A stretch of DNA of 64,000 bases from Bradyrhizobium sp. SZCCT0153 (GTDB lineage Bacteria; Pseudomonadota; Alphaproteobacteria; Rhizobiales; Xanthobacteraceae): contig NZ_JAFCKS010000001.1 in assembly GCF_018129995.1 (NCBI RefSeq), positions 1,523,001 to 1,587,000 of the forward strand, in the 5' to 3' direction. Below the pieces are notes generated by a model. It was not told the origin of the DNA. It saw only the letters and a program-made list of their open reading frames with translations, and made no database searches. Positions within the stretch are counted from its first letter, which is position 1, and each line of letters opens with the position of its first letter. Shown one piece after another: positions 45,866 to 54,682 of this stretch. A program made the translations under genes and the position numbers.

Positions 45866-46180
45866 TCAGGCGGTTTCGATGGCGTGGAAGACGAGCGCCG
45901 CGGAGTAGACGTCGGGCAGCGACTGGATGGTGTTGAGCAGGGTGCCGAGGCTGCCGGAATCCGGCGCCTCGGTCACCACGACGAGCTTGCCGCGTGGATC
46001 GCGGCCGTGGATCTCGCAGCCGGGAAGGGCGGTGATCGCGGCTTCCAGATCGGCGAGACGCTCCGGGCGGGCCTGCACGATGATGCTGGCGATCTCGCAG
46101 CCGGGAGGCGCGACGACGCGGTCGGCGCCGAGCACCCGGCCGGTGATCAATGCACGGCGGTTGTATGCGGTTTGGGCCAT
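45866..46180 (-). CDS. napD: Nitrate reductase maturation chaperone NapD
   Basis: 104 residues, ferredoxin-like fold. [20 protein letters not shown], then [30 protein letters not shown], as in NapD. It binds the NapA twin-arginine signal peptide until the cofactor is in place. Located between napE and napA in the expected order. Confidence 0.93.
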   Translation of the reverse strand: MAQTAYNRRALITGRVLGADRVVAPPGCEIASIIVQARPERLADLEAAITALPGCEIHGRDPRGKLVVVTEAPDSGSLGTLLNTIQSLPDVYSAALVFHAIETA

Positions 46181-46207
46181 GATGCCTGTCTTTCGCTGTT
46201 CGGATGA

Positions 46208-46393
46208 TCAATGCGGGGAAGGCGGCGGGCCGGGAGGGCCGGCGAACATCTGGTAGATCCAGACGCCGAGACCGTATGAGCCGACCGTTCCGACCGCGAG
46301 GACGGGCATCACGACCGCGGTCAGGAACAGGAAAGCGAAAATCTCCATGCGCTTACGGCGCACGCGCGATGTCGCGTCGTCAGGGGCCGACAT
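46208..46393 (-). CDS. napE: NapE small membrane protein
   Basis: 61 residues from the ATG at 46393: a basic start (SRVRRKRMEIF) and one or two membrane segments (AFLFLTAVVMPVLAVGTVGSYGLGVWIYQMF), with a Gly/Pro tail. It is the first gene of napEDABC; its role is unclear. A longer frame with ATG 46453 is open. The FixK box at 46481-46494 would put transcription near 46447, downstream of that ATG, so 46393 is preferred. Confidence 0.9.
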   Translation of the reverse strand: MSAPDDATSRVRRKRMEIFAFLFLTAVVMPVLAVGTVGSYGLGVWIYQMFAGPPGPPPSPH

Positions 46394-46480
46394 ATCCGGT
46401 CTCGTCTGAAATGTGGGGATTGGGACGGCATCCGGGCCGTTACCTTGCTGCATTTTAGATGCAGCCAAGCCGCTGTCGCG

Positions 46481-46494
46481 TTGATCTGGATCAA
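46481..46494. promoter_or_regulatory. FixK2/FNR box of the nap operon
   Basis: TTGATCTGGATCAA is a perfect TTGA-N6-TCAA palindrome, matching the FixK2 and FNR consensus. Its centre is about 94 bases upstream of the napE ATG. Activation of napEDABC by FixK2 under low oxygen is established in Bradyrhizobium diazoefficiens. The divergent luciferase-like gene begins 180 bases on the other side. Confidence 0.85.
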
Positions 46495-46673
46495 TCTGCG
46501 AGGTCGCCGGAATGTCGCAGCCCGGCTTCCTGGGCAGCGCCGGACTGCCACGTGGGCGCGAAGAATCGTTCTCCCGCGCGGCGGAATTGCTGCTCCGTAG
46601 ACAGCGCCGCCCCGCTCATTAAGATGCCTGCAACAAAAAATAAGCGGGCAAGAAACTTGGGAGAGACGGCGTC

Positions 46674-47879
46674 ATGAAGTTCGGCATCTTCTACGAGCTG
46701 CAACTGCCACGGCCCTGGGTGGCCGGCGACGAGCTGAATCTCTACCAGAACGCGCTCTCGCAGATGGAACTCGCCGACAAGCTCGGCTACGACCACGCCT
46801 GGGTGGTCGAGCATCACTTTCTCGAGGAATATTCGCACTCGCCGTCACCCGAATCGTTCCTCGCCGCCGCGAGCCAGCGCACCAAAAACATCAGGCTCGG
46901 CCACGGCATCCTTCAGCTCACCACCAACCATCCGGCGCGCGTTGCCGAGCGTGTCGCAGTGCTCGACCTCTTGTCCAACGGCCGCTGCGAATTCGGCATG
47001 GGCGAGAGCGCCTCGATCACCGAGCTGACGCCGTTCGGCCGCGACATGGAAACCAAGAAGGAGGTGTTCGAGGAGGCCGTGGCCGCGATCTTCCCGATGT
47101 TCAAGGACGCCGGCTCCGAGCATCACGGCAAGTATTTCGACATCCCCCTGCGCAACGTCGTGCCCAAGCCGGTGCAGAAGCCGCATCCGCCGCTGTGGAT
47201 GGCGTGCTCGCAGCTGCCGACCATCGAGCGCGCGGGCCGCCACGGCTTTGGCGCGCTCGGCTTCCAGTTCGTCAGCGCGGATGCCGCGCACGCCTGGGTG
47301 CATGCCTATTACAACGCGATGACCAAGCGGCTGCAGAAACTCGCCGACTACGAGATCAACCCGAACATGGCGCTGGTGTCGTTCTTCATGTGCGCGAAGA
47401 CCGACGAGGAGGCGCGTGCGCGTGCCGACGGCGCCACCTTCTTCCAGTTCGCGCTGCGCTTCTACGGCGCCTCGCAGAACCGCCAGCGTCCCGCGCCCTA
47501 CGCCGTCAACATGTGGGACGAGTACAACAAGTGGAAGCGCGACAATCCGGAAGCGCAGGAGGCCGCGCTGCGCGGCGGCCTGATCGGCTCGCCCGAGACG
47601 ATCCGCAGGAAGCTGAAGCGCTTCCAGTCCTCGCACATCGACCAGGTCATCCTGCTGAATCAAGCGGGCAAGAACAGCCACGAGCACATCTGCGAATCGC
47701 TGGAGCTGTTCGGCCGCGAGGTGATGCCGGAGTTCCAGAACGATCCGGCACAGGCTGTCTGGAAGCAGGGCGTGATGAGCGGCGAGATCAAGCTGGAAGA
47801 GATCGACACCGAGGCTTTTTCGGACCGCTACGGCAAGCTCGCCATCAACGTCGCGCCGGCGAAGGCTGCGGTGGGGTAG
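46674..47879 (+). CDS. LLM-class flavin-dependent oxidoreductase
   Basis: 401 residues with the bacterial-luciferase-like TIM barrel: [15 protein letters not shown] at the first strand, [53 protein letters not shown]. It oxidises an unknown substrate with reduced FMN supplied by a separate reductase; the flavin reductase gene at 52486 is one candidate. GGGAGAG lies nine bases upstream. It is divergent from nap and followed at 13 bases by DUF2200. Confidence 0.9.
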   Translation: MKFGIFYELQLPRPWVAGDELNLYQNALSQMELADKLGYDHAWVVEHHFLEEYSHSPSPESFLAAASQRTKNIRLGHGILQLTTNHPARVAERVAVLDLLSNGRCEFGMGESASITELTPFGRDMETKKEVFEEAVAAIFPMFKDAGSEHHGKYFDIPLRNVVPKPVQKPHPPLWMACSQLPTIERAGRHGFGALGFQFVSADAAHAWVHAYYNAMTKRLQKLADYEINPNMALVSFFMCAKTDEEARARADGATFFQFALRFYGASQNRQRPAPYAVNMWDEYNKWKRDNPEAQEAALRGGLIGSPETIRRKLKRFQSSHIDQVILLNQAGKNSHEHICESLELFGREVMPEFQNDPAQAVWKQGVMSGEIKLEEIDTEAFSDRYGKLAINVAPAKAAVG

Positions 47880-47892
47880 GGGACCGCTGATC

Positions 47893-48252
47893 GTGGCAAA
47901 ACACCGGATTTATACGACGAGCTTCGCAAGCGTGTACCCGCTGTACGTTGCGAAGGCAGAGAAGAAGGGACGGACCAAGGCAGAGGTCGATCAGGTCATC
48001 TCCTGGTTGACAGGCTATGGTCAGAAGGAGCTGGAAGCTCAATTGAAAGAGAAGACGGACTTTGAAACCTTCTTTGCGAAGGCCCCCAACATCAATCCGT
48101 CGCGAGCCCTGATCAAAGGCGTGGTTTGCGGCGTCCGGGTCGAGGATGTCAAAGAACCGACGATGCAGGAGATCCGCTATTTGGATAAGCTGATCGACGA
48201 GCTGGCCAAGGGAAAAGCAATGGACAAGATCTTGCGGAAAAGTGGTTCCTGA
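47893..48252 (+). CDS. DUF2200 protein, GTG start
   Basis: 119 residues, basic and cytosolic, with the DUF2200 signature throughout ([33 protein letters not shown] and [29 protein letters not shown]). The GTG at 47893 has a GGGGA upstream at about nine bases. It is 13 bases after the luciferase-like gene and probably co-transcribed. Function unknown. Confidence 0.92.
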   Translation: MAKHRIYTTSFASVYPLYVAKAEKKGRTKAEVDQVISWLTGYGQKELEAQLKEKTDFETFFAKAPNINPSRALIKGVVCGVRVEDVKEPTMQEIRYLDKLIDELAKGKAMDKILRKSGS

Positions 48253-48368
48253 GCCGCCAGCCTTCGTCCACCTCGTTCGGCGGCGTTGCGGGAGATACCC
48301 GACGACCCCGCCTTCCTCCGCGCAGCCATCGCTGATAAACCCTAGGCAAACGCGACAGGGAGAGAACG

Positions 48369-49151
48369 ATGCGCCCTCACGGAGCGCCTGCAAATCCGGC
48401 GGCCGGCGATGTCGCCTCCGCGGTCCTCGCCATCGGCCGCCCCGATTTCCCAAACGTGCTGATCGATACGCTGCGCCGGCAGGCCGATGTCGGCCATTGC
48501 ATGGTGTTCGCGCTGAGCCGGGCCGGCGCCGCACACTGCCTGCTCGATGCCGGCAACATCCCGATCGGCGGGGATCTCGGCGCCGCCTATGCCGGGCAAT
48601 TTCACGAATCCGATCCCAACCGCGATGCGCTGTTCGAAGGCGAAGGCGGCGCGCCGATCATGCTGCCGGCGTTCGCACCGCGCATGTACGGCGCCCGTTA
48701 TCGAAAGATATTCTTCCACGATTCCGGCATCGTCGACAAATGCGCGGCTGCGATCTGGACTGGCGACACTTGCTTCTACGTCAATTTCTACCGTATCGCC
48801 GCGCAGGGCCGCTTCAGCGTCGCGCAGCGCCAGCGGCTGGAGACGATCGCACCGGCGATCGCGGCGAGCATCGCGCGTCATTTTCAGGAGAAGGCAACGC
48901 CCGAGCAATCGCTCGCCGCTTTATTCGCAACGCGCGCGCCGCTTTCCGGTCTCACGCCGCGCGAACGCGAGGTCTGCCGGCGCATCCTCGAAGGCTTCAG
49001 CTCGGAGGCGATCTCGCAGGCGCTCGGCATCAGCCTGCATTCGACGCTGACCTATCGCAAGCGCGCCTATGAACGGCTCGGCATCTCCTCGCAGAGCGAG
49101 CTGTTCGCGATCGTGCTGCAACTGCTCGCCGGGCCGCGCAGCCTGAACTGA
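48369..49151 (+). CDS. LuxR-family transcriptional regulator
   Basis: 260 residues. The N-terminal 175 residues form a non-receiver sensor-like domain (no conserved phospho-Asp, and not clearly an acyl-homoserine-lactone domain). The C-terminal LuxR HTH reads LSGLTPREREVCRRILEGFSSEAISQALGIS and YRKRAYERLGI. The ATG at 48369 follows GGGAGAGAACG. Target unknown; LuxR solos of this form are numerous in rhizobia. Confidence 0.88.
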   Translation: MRPHGAPANPAAGDVASAVLAIGRPDFPNVLIDTLRRQADVGHCMVFALSRAGAAHCLLDAGNIPIGGDLGAAYAGQFHESDPNRDALFEGEGGAPIMLPAFAPRMYGARYRKIFFHDSGIVDKCAAAIWTGDTCFYVNFYRIAAQGRFSVAQRQRLETIAPAIAASIARHFQEKATPEQSLAALFATRAPLSGLTPREREVCRRILEGFSSEAISQALGISLHSTLTYRKRAYERLGISSQSELFAIVLQLLAGPRSLN

Positions 49152-49280
49152 GGATTGGACCTTCCCATCCGAATTCAGCACATGGTCGGCAGGCTGAGGC
49201 GCTTTTGAGAAGCCACAAAACAGAGCTGAACACGCTGGCGCGGATGTCGCCAGCGTGAACCGCATGAGGCGTCTTGGCTA

Positions 49281-49381
49281 GAGCATGATCCGGAAAAGTG
49301 CGAAGCGGTTTTCCGAAAAGAACATGCTCAAACAAGAACCTGAAGCGCGATGACGATTCATCCCAATCTCATCGCGCTTTA
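49281..49381. repeat. Interspersed element with GAGCATG...CATGCTC arms and a terminal hairpin
   Basis: GAGCATGATCCGGAAAAGTG opens the element and CATGCTC closes its first part (49323-49329); inner GGAAAA/TTTTCC also pairs. A second hairpin follows: AAGCGCGATGA pairs with TCATCGCGCTT, and its right arm abuts the stop codon of the next minus-strand gene. I know this as one of the commonest intergenic repeats of Bradyrhizobium and relatives. It may act as a terminator. Confidence 0.8.
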
Positions 49382-50032
49382 GTGGGCGAACTCGCTCTTC
49401 GCCATCATCAGATGGTGCCGCTGGTGGTGTGCGCCCTGCACCATGATCCCCATGAAGCCCAGCGCCTTGAGCTTGACGACTTGCCTGGCGTCCGTGCTTG
49501 TGACGATGAGCTTGACCCCGTTGGGCAAGTCTTCCGTTTTGGCGTTCCAGCCAAGCTGGCTGAGTTCGTGTGTATGCGCGGGGACCATACGCTTGATCGC
49601 ATCAAGTGTGCGGCCCTCTCCGGTCACGGCGATCTCAACGCCGTCATCAAGATTGCGCTGCGCAGCCGTCGCGCGCATCGTAACCTCGTCCATATCGATC
49701 AGGTGCTCACGTAGCGCCGAGATGTTCACTTTCGACCAGTCGGTCGTCGGATCGGCATCGAGGATACTTACGACTTCCTGGATCGTACCGAACGCTTCTT
49801 GCCCGGGCATGATCGGCTGACCGGTCGTTCCCGTCATGCCGTGCCGATGCATCCCATTTTGCATGTCGTGCATCATCGGGCCACCCTGCTGCATCATGGG
49901 ATGCTGCTGATCAGGACTTCCCGAATTCATCTGCTCATGCATACGGGTGTGGTTGGGCATCTGAGCTGCTGCGTACGCAGTCGCGGCAACAATCGCGACG
50001 CCGGCAAGGCCGGACTTCCATGACCATGACAT
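49379..50032 (-). CDS. Exported Met/His-rich protein of unknown family
   Basis: 217 residues from the ATG at 50032 (GAGG six bases upstream; earlier ATGs are worse). Signal peptide MSWSWKSGLAGVAIVAATAYAAA, then about 50 residues dense in Met and His (HTRMHEQM, HPMMQQGGPMMHDM, MHRHGM), typical of copper or silver binding. The rest is a globular domain of about 140 residues, ending AHHQRHHLMMAKSEFAH. I do not recognise the globular family. It is next to a Crp/Fnr gene with a palindrome between them; a role in periplasmic copper handling is inference. Confidence 0.78.
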   Translation of the reverse strand: MSWSWKSGLAGVAIVAATAYAAAQMPNHTRMHEQMNSGSPDQQHPMMQQGGPMMHDMQNGMHRHGMTGTTGQPIMPGQEAFGTIQEVVSILDADPTTDWSKVNISALREHLIDMDEVTMRATAAQRNLDDGVEIAVTGEGRTLDAIKRMVPAHTHELSQLGWNAKTEDLPNGVKLIVTSTDARQVVKLKALGFMGIMVQGAHHQRHHLMMAKSEFAH

Positions 50033-50093
50033 GATCGACCTCATTCCTGTGCGCGCCCTTGTTGCCTGAATATGCCATTGAGGCCGCATCCGC

Positions 50094-50111
50094 ATATGAT
50101 CACGATCATAT
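50094..50111. promoter_or_regulatory. Crp/Fnr-type palindrome before the Met/His-rich gene
   Basis: ATATGATCACGATCATAT is a perfect 8+2+8 palindrome and contains TGAT-N4-ATCA, the Crp/Fnr half-site arrangement. It lies between the Crp/Fnr gene stop and the Met/His-rich gene, centred about 70 bases before that ATG. It is probably the operator of the regulator encoded immediately upstream. Confidence 0.55.
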
Positions 50112-50116
50112 CTTGA

Positions 50117-50713
50117 TCACGCCAATGGCTTCGACAGCCTGATTTTTCCCTTAAGTCTTTCGATTTCGCCGGCGGCCGCCATGTCGGCCAGTGTTCGGTA
50201 TAACGCCTCGTGGGTAAGGCCGAGCTCGCCCGCCAGGTCTTTGAGAGTGCCGGTCAGCTTGACATTGCGTCCGTCGGCCCCGGTATTGAGAGCCAGATAG
50301 TGCCGGACACGATCACGGGCCGAGTGAATGTTTCGCTGTTCAACGCGCGTACGCAGCTTCATGACCTGGCGAGCGAGCATCGCCATGAAGGCTTGTGCGG
50401 TTTCCGGGTTGCGCTCGAATTCGGTCAGCACTATCGCCTTGGGATAAAGGCGAACGACGGCGTTGGTCGTCGCAATCGCATCGCAGTGATAGGCTGGCGC
50501 GAAAAGCGAGGCTTCAGCGAGGGTTTCACCAGCCACGGCAACATGAAGCAGCGCCTCGCGCCCCGCGCGGTCCACGCGAACCAGCCGCAACTTGCCGGTG
50601 ATCACCTCGTAGAGCCCGACAGTCCGCTGCTCCGAGCGAAATAGAACTTCTCCGGCCTTGAGCGCGCGCTCAACTCCAGCAATCCGAACATTCCGTGAGA
50701 GCCAGTCCGCCAT
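50117..50713 (-). CDS. Crp/Fnr-family regulator (second)
   Basis: 198 residues, short for the family: cyclic-nucleotide-binding barrel about 15-105 (GEVLFRSEQRTVGLYEVITGKLRLVRVDRAGREALLHVAVAGE), dimer helix, and an HTH (LKDLAGELGLTHEALYRTLADMAAAGEIE). The recognition helix THEALYR differs from the FNR/FixK ETVSR type, so the target site probably differs. No N-terminal Fe-S Cys cluster. It precedes the Met/His-rich gene on the same strand and is likely its regulator. Confidence 0.87.
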   Translation of the reverse strand: MADWLSRNVRIAGVERALKAGEVLFRSEQRTVGLYEVITGKLRLVRVDRAGREALLHVAVAGETLAEASLFAPAYHCDAIATTNAVVRLYPKAIVLTEFERNPETAQAFMAMLARQVMKLRTRVEQRNIHSARDRVRHYLALNTGADGRNVKLTGTLKDLAGELGLTHEALYRTLADMAAAGEIERLKGKIRLSKPLA

Positions 50714-50994
50714 ATTGGTCGCCTCGTGGCCTCGTCACCTATCTAATATTGCTTCTGGGAGCACCGACGAACCCTAGACCAACGCGCGGCAAATGTCCGT
50801 AGTCGGCCCTTCGTTCGCTTATGCGTTTGCCGATGTCCGGGGTTGGTGGCCATGCTGAACTCGCTATCGCGACTGCCTGTTATCCGGCTCGTGACGACAC
50901 GCCCGACGCCGTCCGTCCCTATCCCTAGGGACAGACGCCGGCCTTCGATTTCGCTAGTCTGGCCTGGAAAACACGAGAATCCAGGGAGGCTGCC

Positions 50995-52161
50995 TTGAGC
51001 ACCGCGCCACGCATCGACATCGACCCGGCCGCGTTCTGGGCCGATCCCTATCCGATGCTTGCGCGGATGCGGAAGGAGGCACCGATCGTTTTCGTGCCGC
51101 AGCTCGGCTCGACGCTTTTGACCAGCCGCGACGATATCTCGATCTCGGAGAAGCAGATCGACGTGTTTTCCTCGCACCAGCCCGCGGGCCTGATGAACCG
51201 GCTGATGGGCCACAACATGATGCGCAAGGACGGCGAGGCGCATCAGGTCGAGCGCCGCGCGATGTTTCCGACGGTGTCGCCGAAGACGGTGAAGGCGCAC
51301 TGGACCGCGCAGTTCCAGGCCCATGCCGACCGCATCATCGACAGTATCGAACCGGGGCGGATCGATTTCATGCGCGACTTCGCGCTGCCGTTCTCCGGTG
51401 AATGCCTGAAGTCGATCACCGGCCTTACCAACATCGGCTTCCAGGACATGGATGCGTGGTCGCAGGGCATGATCGAGGGCATCGCCAACTACGCCGGCGA
51501 TCCCGCCGTCGAGGCGCGCTGCCATGCGGCGACGTCGGGTATCGATGCGGCGATCGACGACATCCTGCCGGTGATCACGAAGAATCCTGACCAGAGCATT
51601 CTCGGCGTGCTGCTCGCCTCCGGCATGCCGATGGAGAGCGTGCGCGCCAACGTCAAGCTTGCGATTTCCGGCGGCCAGAACGAGCCGCGCAAGGCGATCG
51701 CCGGCACGGTATGGGCGCTGCTGGCCCATCCCGCGCAGCTCGATCTCGTGCGCAGCGGCGAGGTGTCGTGGTTGCAGGCGTTCGAGGAATATGCCCGCTG
51801 GATCTCGCCGATCGGCATGTCGCCGCGGCGCATCGCAAAGCCGTGGTCGATCCGCGACGTCGACTTCGAAACCGACGAGCGCGTGTTCCTGATGTTCGGT
51901 TCGGCCAATCGCGACGAGAAGCATTTTGAGCGCGCCGACCAATTTGATGTGAGACGAGACACGTCGAAAAGCGTCGCCTTCGGCGCCGGACCGCATTTCT
52001 GCGCCGGCGCCTGGGCCTCCCGCGCGATGATCGCCGACGTCGCGCTGCCGACCGTGTTCGCGCGTGCCAGGCAGCTCGAGATTGCCGATGACGAGCCGGT
52101 GCGGCTCGGCGGCTGGGCGTTCCGCGGGCTGCAAAATCTGCCGGTGAAATGGCTGCATTAG
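50995..52161 (+). CDS. Cytochrome P450 with atypical I helix
   Basis: 388 residues from a TTG at 50995, preceded by AGGGAGG at eight bases; no nearer ATG fits. Haem loop FGAGPHFCAGAWASR with Cys336, and the ExxR pair E265-R268. The I helix reads ISGGQNEPRKAIAG, lacking the acid-alcohol (D/E-T) pair used for oxygen activation in most P450s; Thr is replaced by Pro. It may use another proton route or a peroxide shunt. No ferredoxin gene lies next to it. Substrate unknown. Confidence 0.9.
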   Translation: MSTAPRIDIDPAAFWADPYPMLARMRKEAPIVFVPQLGSTLLTSRDDISISEKQIDVFSSHQPAGLMNRLMGHNMMRKDGEAHQVERRAMFPTVSPKTVKAHWTAQFQAHADRIIDSIEPGRIDFMRDFALPFSGECLKSITGLTNIGFQDMDAWSQGMIEGIANYAGDPAVEARCHAATSGIDAAIDDILPVITKNPDQSILGVLLASGMPMESVRANVKLAISGGQNEPRKAIAGTVWALLAHPAQLDLVRSGEVSWLQAFEEYARWISPIGMSPRRIAKPWSIRDVDFETDERVFLMFGSANRDEKHFERADQFDVRRDTSKSVAFGAGPHFCAGAWASRAMIADVALPTVFARARQLEIADDEPVRLGGWAFRGLQNLPVKWLH

Positions 52162-52458
52162 TCCGGCAAGGCCCGGCCCATCCCGAACGCCGCCATGATG
52201 CCATCTTGCCCCTGTTTTGCCCGACGTGTCAAATCGACTTCGGATAATACGTAAGTCGTTGTTTTCGCGGGCCCGGCTACTGTGCATGGGGTTGTTTTCG
52301 GGATTTTTTGAGTCCCGGGCCGGGGGAGGAGGGCCGGATCGCCCATGACGTCGTGGTTAACGCAGCCCGGCCGCGGGAGCACGGCTCCGCCGAGCTTGCC
52401 GGCCTCGAAGGCTCCATCATGGGCTACCTTTTGTCGGCGGATGATCGTACCTAAATAA

Positions 52459-52477
52459 GGGGAACCCCCGTTCGGGG
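52459..52477 (+). promoter_or_regulatory. Possible Shine-Dalgarno-masking hairpin
   Basis: GGGG (52459-52462), CCCCC (52465-52469) and GGGG (52474-52477) lie in a row; the last is the ribosome site of the flavin reductase gene, seven bases before the later spacing to ATG. CCCC can pair with either G run, so two exclusive hairpins are possible. This is a sequence observation only. Confidence 0.3.
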
Positions 52478-52485
52478 ACCACGCC

Positions 52486-53070
52486 ATGAATGTAGTGCCT
52501 CGCGATCTCATGACCGAAATCCCCGTCTCGTCCGCCGATTTCCGCGGCGCCATGCGCCACCTCACCGGCGGCGTCAGTGTCATCACCGCCGGGCGGGGCA
52601 AGGACATTACCGGCATGACGGTGACCTCGGTGACCTCGCTGTCTGTCGATCCGCCGACACTGCTGGTCAGCATCAACCGGGATGCCTCGTCCTTCCCGCT
52701 GATCCGCCGCTACGGCGCCTTCGGCGTGAATATCCTCGCGGCCAACCAGCTCGACGTTGCCGAGCGCTTCGCCGGAAAGGGCGGGCTGAAGGGCGCTGAT
52801 CGTTTCGCAGGCAGCCGGTGGGTGACGGCGGTCTCGGGTGTTCCGCTGCTGGTCGGCGCACTGTCCGCCGTGGATTGCGAGGTCGAGGAGATCGTCGAGC
52901 GCCATTCGCACGGTATCTTCATCGGCCGTGTCAGGGACGTCAGGAATTCGACCCGCAATGCCGCGTTGGCCTATTGGCACGGCCAGTATGTGGCGGTCGA
53001 CCCGGACGAAGAAGACGCGGCCACGCTAGCCGACGTCAGCGTTCCCGCGCGCGGCCGGCGCGGCGTTTGA
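52486..53070 (+). CDS. Flavin reductase family protein (FMN-binding split barrel)
   Basis: 194 residues with the flavin reductase pattern: FRGAMRHLTGGVSVITA, GMTVTSVTSLSVDPPTLLVSINRDAS, YGAFGVNILAANQLDVAERFAGK, and HSHGIFIGRV near the end. It uses NAD(P)H to reduce FMN or FAD for a partner oxygenase. The partner is not adjacent; the luciferase-like enzyme at 46674 is one possibility. The 324 bases upstream (52162-52485) hold no recognised gene. Confidence 0.92.
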   Translation: MNVVPRDLMTEIPVSSADFRGAMRHLTGGVSVITAGRGKDITGMTVTSVTSLSVDPPTLLVSINRDASSFPLIRRYGAFGVNILAANQLDVAERFAGKGGLKGADRFAGSRWVTAVSGVPLLVGALSAVDCEVEEIVERHSHGIFIGRVRDVRNSTRNAALAYWHGQYVAVDPDEEDAATLADVSVPARGRRGV

Positions 53071-53155
53071 TCGCCGCCCCCAGGCTGGCCTTTTTTCCCT
53101 CATCGCTCTAGAAGCGCGCTGAGCCTTCCATCCGGGACGGCCATGGAGCGGAACC

Positions 53156-53311
53156 ATGAAGCGCGTCGCGATCCTCGCCTTCTACGCCATCGGCGCGCTG
53201 GCGATCGCGTATCTCGCGCTGTTTGCCTATGCGACCTTCCGCGGCGAGCCGATCGTTCCCGGCGACCCCATCCACATCTTCCGCAAGCCGGACGCGCCGA
53301 GCTATTCGTAG
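53156..53311 (+). CDS. 51-residue single-span membrane protein
   Basis: ATG with GGAG seven bases upstream. MKRVAILAFYAIGALAIAYL continues as a hydrophobic helix to about residue 27, followed by a short soluble tail FRGEPIVPGDPIHIFRKPDA and stop. A positively charged start and one helix suggest an inner-membrane protein with the tail outside. No family recognised; it lies 86 bases after the flavin reductase gene. Confidence 0.6.
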   Translation: MKRVAILAFYAIGALAIAYLALFAYATFRGEPIVPGDPIHIFRKPDAPSYS

Positions 53312-53328
53312 AACTCGGCGGGTCTCGC

Positions 53329-53392
53329 AGGGTGGGCATAGGCGCACCTGCGCCGCGAGAAGTTGGTGGGCACGCTCCGCTTTGCCCACCCT
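53329..53392. repeat. GGTGGGCA two-part interspersed repeat
   Basis: AGGGTGGGCA (53329-53338) and TGCCCACCCT (53383-53392) are complementary ends. Inside are a GGCGCA/TGCGCC hairpin and GGTGGGCACGCTCCGCTTTGCCCA. The same two pieces occur in the same order at 16753-16838. It lies between convergent genes and may terminate both. Confidence 0.7.
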
Positions 53393-53415
53393 TGCAATAG
53401 CTACGGCACCGTCAT

Positions 53416-54564
53416 TCACCCCCGCAGAATCGCCAGCGCGAGCGCCTGCGCGCGCGGCACGATGCTGTCGAGCTCGAGATATTCCTCCGGCGTGTGCGCG
53501 AGCCCGCCGACCGGGCCGAGGCCGCAGATGGTCGGCGTGCCGACCGCGGCGGTGAAGCCGGAATCGGCGCAGCCGCCGGAGAACTCGCCCTGCAGCGTGG
53601 TGAGGCCGGCCTGCCTTGCCGCCGCCTGATAGCCTTCGAACAGCGCCTTCGAGGCTTCGCTCTGCACCACCGGCACGAACTCGCCCTTGATCGTCAGCGC
53701 CGCGCTGGTGCCCGGCACGTGGGAGGTCGCGACGATCGTCTCGATCGCGGCCATCACCGTGGCCCGGTCTGAAGGATCGACATAGCGCATGTCGATCTGC
53801 CCCTCTGCGTAGGGTGCGGTCGTGTTGACGGACTGGCCGCCCGAGACGAGGCCGACATTGAGCGTGATGCCCTTGTCGAGATCGGTCAGTGCATGGATCT
53901 GCACGATCTTGTGCGCGAGCTCGCCGATGGCGCTGACGCCGGCGGCGAAATTGGCGCCGGAATGCGCGGCTTTGCCGGTGATGGCAAGATGCATGAAGAT
54001 GCCGCCCTTGCGGCCGGTGACGATGTTGCCGGTGGGGCGGCCCGGCTCGGAGTTGAACACGGCGCGCGCGGCGCGTCCCTCGCGCTCGATCACGGGGCGG
54101 GACGAGGGCGAGCCAATCTCCTCGTCCGAGGTGATCAGCACCTTGATCGGATGCGGGCTGCCGCCGAATTTATGGAAGGCGGTGGCAACGAAGATGTTCA
54201 TCACGACGCCGGACTTCATGTCGGCAACGCCGGGACCATAGGCGCGGGTGCCTTGGATCGTGAACGGACGCCGCCCGGCCTCGCCCTTGCCGAACACGGT
54301 GTCGCGATGGCCCATCAACAGCACCGGCTTCTCGTTGCTGCCGGGTTTGGCGACATCGGCATGGATCGCATCGCCGAATGTGGCGTGGCTTTCGCGCCGG
54401 AACGGAATGCCGTGCTCGGAAAAATGCCGCTCGAACCGCGCTCCGACCGCATCGACGCCTTCCTTGTCATAGGATCCGGAATCGATGTTCACGACATCGC
54501 GCAAGAGATCGATCATCGCCTGCCGCTGCGACGCCAGCCAATCCGTGATTTGAGCTTCAGACAT
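53416..54564 (-). CDS. M20-family zinc peptidase, glutamate carboxypeptidase-like
   Basis: 382 residues with the M20 metal and catalytic sites: H86 and D88 in MGHRDTV, D115 in GPGVADMKSG, and the EE pair at 148-149 in SDEEIGS. The dimerisation domain lies about residues 180-300, then the catalytic fold resumes (GGCADSGFTAAVGTPTICGLGPVGG). It resembles CPG2-type enzymes that release C-terminal Glu or cleave acyl amino acids. No signal peptide, so cytosolic. Substrate unknown. Confidence 0.9.
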   Translation of the reverse strand: MSEAQITDWLASQRQAMIDLLRDVVNIDSGSYDKEGVDAVGARFERHFSEHGIPFRRESHATFGDAIHADVAKPGSNEKPVLLMGHRDTVFGKGEAGRRPFTIQGTRAYGPGVADMKSGVVMNIFVATAFHKFGGSPHPIKVLITSDEEIGSPSSRPVIEREGRAARAVFNSEPGRPTGNIVTGRKGGIFMHLAITGKAAHSGANFAAGVSAIGELAHKIVQIHALTDLDKGITLNVGLVSGGQSVNTTAPYAEGQIDMRYVDPSDRATVMAAIETIVATSHVPGTSAALTIKGEFVPVVQSEASKALFEGYQAAARQAGLTTLQGEFSGGCADSGFTAAVGTPTICGLGPVGGLAHTPEEYLELDSIVPRAQALALAILRG

Positions 54565-54682
54565 GTATATCCTCGCATGGTTCTCACGCGGGGTTATAGA
54601 GCCTTGCGCCGGTGCGACCTAGTCGCCGGATGCGGTGCCGCCATGTGTTCGCCCCAGTAGCCGGATCGAGCGATGCACAACC

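Noticed and set aside
49298..49714. 138-residue plus-strand frame opposite the Met/His-rich gene
   Set aside because: It begins inside an interspersed repeat and is antisense to a gene with a clear signal peptide.
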